Of a stretch of 64,000 nt of DNA, positions 63,871 through 64,000 are shown in pieces. The DNA is taken from contig CAJNDS010002227.1 in NCBI GenBank assembly GCA_905221605.1, positions 452,501-516,500 of the forward strand, read 5' to 3'. The translations under genes were made by a program, and so were the position numbers. The notes under the pieces were generated by a model. It ran no database searches. It was not told the DNA's origin and worked only from the letters and a program-made list of their open reading frames with translations. Source of the stretch: Symbiodinium natans. Lineage: Eukaryota > Sar > Dinophyceae > Suessiales > Symbiodiniaceae. Numbering within the stretch: the stretch's first letter is position 1; each line of letters starts with the position of its first letter.

Positions 63871-64000
63871 GATCCGCAGCCCTACGCCCTTTATACGCCC
63901 CAAACCGCAACCCTAAGCCCTAAACTTAAACCCTACACCCTAAGCCCTAAACCCGAAACCCGAAACCCTGACCCGAAACCCGAAACCCTAAACCCTAAAC

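Larger units (their letters stand above)
61915..63995. repeat. Telomere-like tracts in the right-end gene
   Basis: CCCTAAA at 61915-61950, 62425-62640, 62645-62745, 63045-63270 (partly CCCCTAAA variant) and 63905-64000; TTTAGGG at 62245-62285, 62845-62885, 63385-63455 and 63730-63770; a homogeneous TTTTTGGG variant array at 63585-63690. Confidence 0.93.

Noticed and set aside
1-64000. tRNA, rRNA or other structured RNA genes
   Set aside because: I looked for cloverleaf and conserved rRNA words on both strands and saw none; a covariance-model search would be needed to exclude divergent ones.

Overview
The window looks like nuclear DNA of a photosynthetic dinoflagellate. Four things point there. 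A plastid enzyme carries a bipartite presequence with an FIAP motif and a second hydrophobic segment. Spliced exons can be assembled using many GC and GA donors as well as GT. Introns carry terminal inverted repeats in the manner of introners. Plant/alveolate-type telomeric DNA (TTTAGGG) is scattered everywhere in both orientations. No bacterial operon, rRNA, tRNA or CRISPR structure is visible.

The main result is that the apparently gene-poor telomere-repeat DNA is mostly intron. Short unique islands between TTTAGGG/CCCTAAA tracts read as phase-compatible microexons. On the minus strand, about 2376 down to the left edge, is a plastid-targeted ribulose-5-phosphate 3-epimerase in at least four exons. 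On the plus strand, 35.5-59.1 kb (probably from about 28.8 kb), lies a six-transmembrane, voltage-sensor and cyclic-nucleotide-binding-domain cation channel in about 29 recognised exons averaging about 56 nt. A 10.4-kb intron splits its S5 helix. A third gene of the same architecture, with unknown product, begins near 62.1 kb and runs off the right edge.

Compact genes sit between these: an intronless Amidohydrolase_2-type TIM-barrel hydrolase (minus, 4890-5993), an unrecognised plus-strand gene (about 24.84-26.10 kb), and a membrane protein with a fibronectin type II domain and one canonical intron (plus, 60134-61428).

Layout: 0-6.1 kb, RPE, telomere-like tracts and amidohydrolase. 6.1-20.3 kb, an island without telomere-like repeats, holding decayed coding sequence, a mosaic of direct and inverted repeats, a retropepsin-like fragment and several satellites. 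20.3-24.7 kb, telomere-like tracts, an ATT microsatellite and a degenerate tandem array. 24.7-26.8 kb, the unknown gene. 26.8-59.1 kb, channel gene with repeat-packed introns, including a 310-bp palindromic satellite, a roughly 220-bp satellite and a 2-kb terminal-inverted-repeat insertion. 59.4-61.4 kb, FN2 gene. 62-64 kb, start of the last repeat-intron gene.

Exon coordinates rest on reading frame, phase compatibility, splice dinucleotides and recognised family motifs. They were not checked against transcripts, and donor positions can be off by a few bases where several GC, GA or GT sites are possible.
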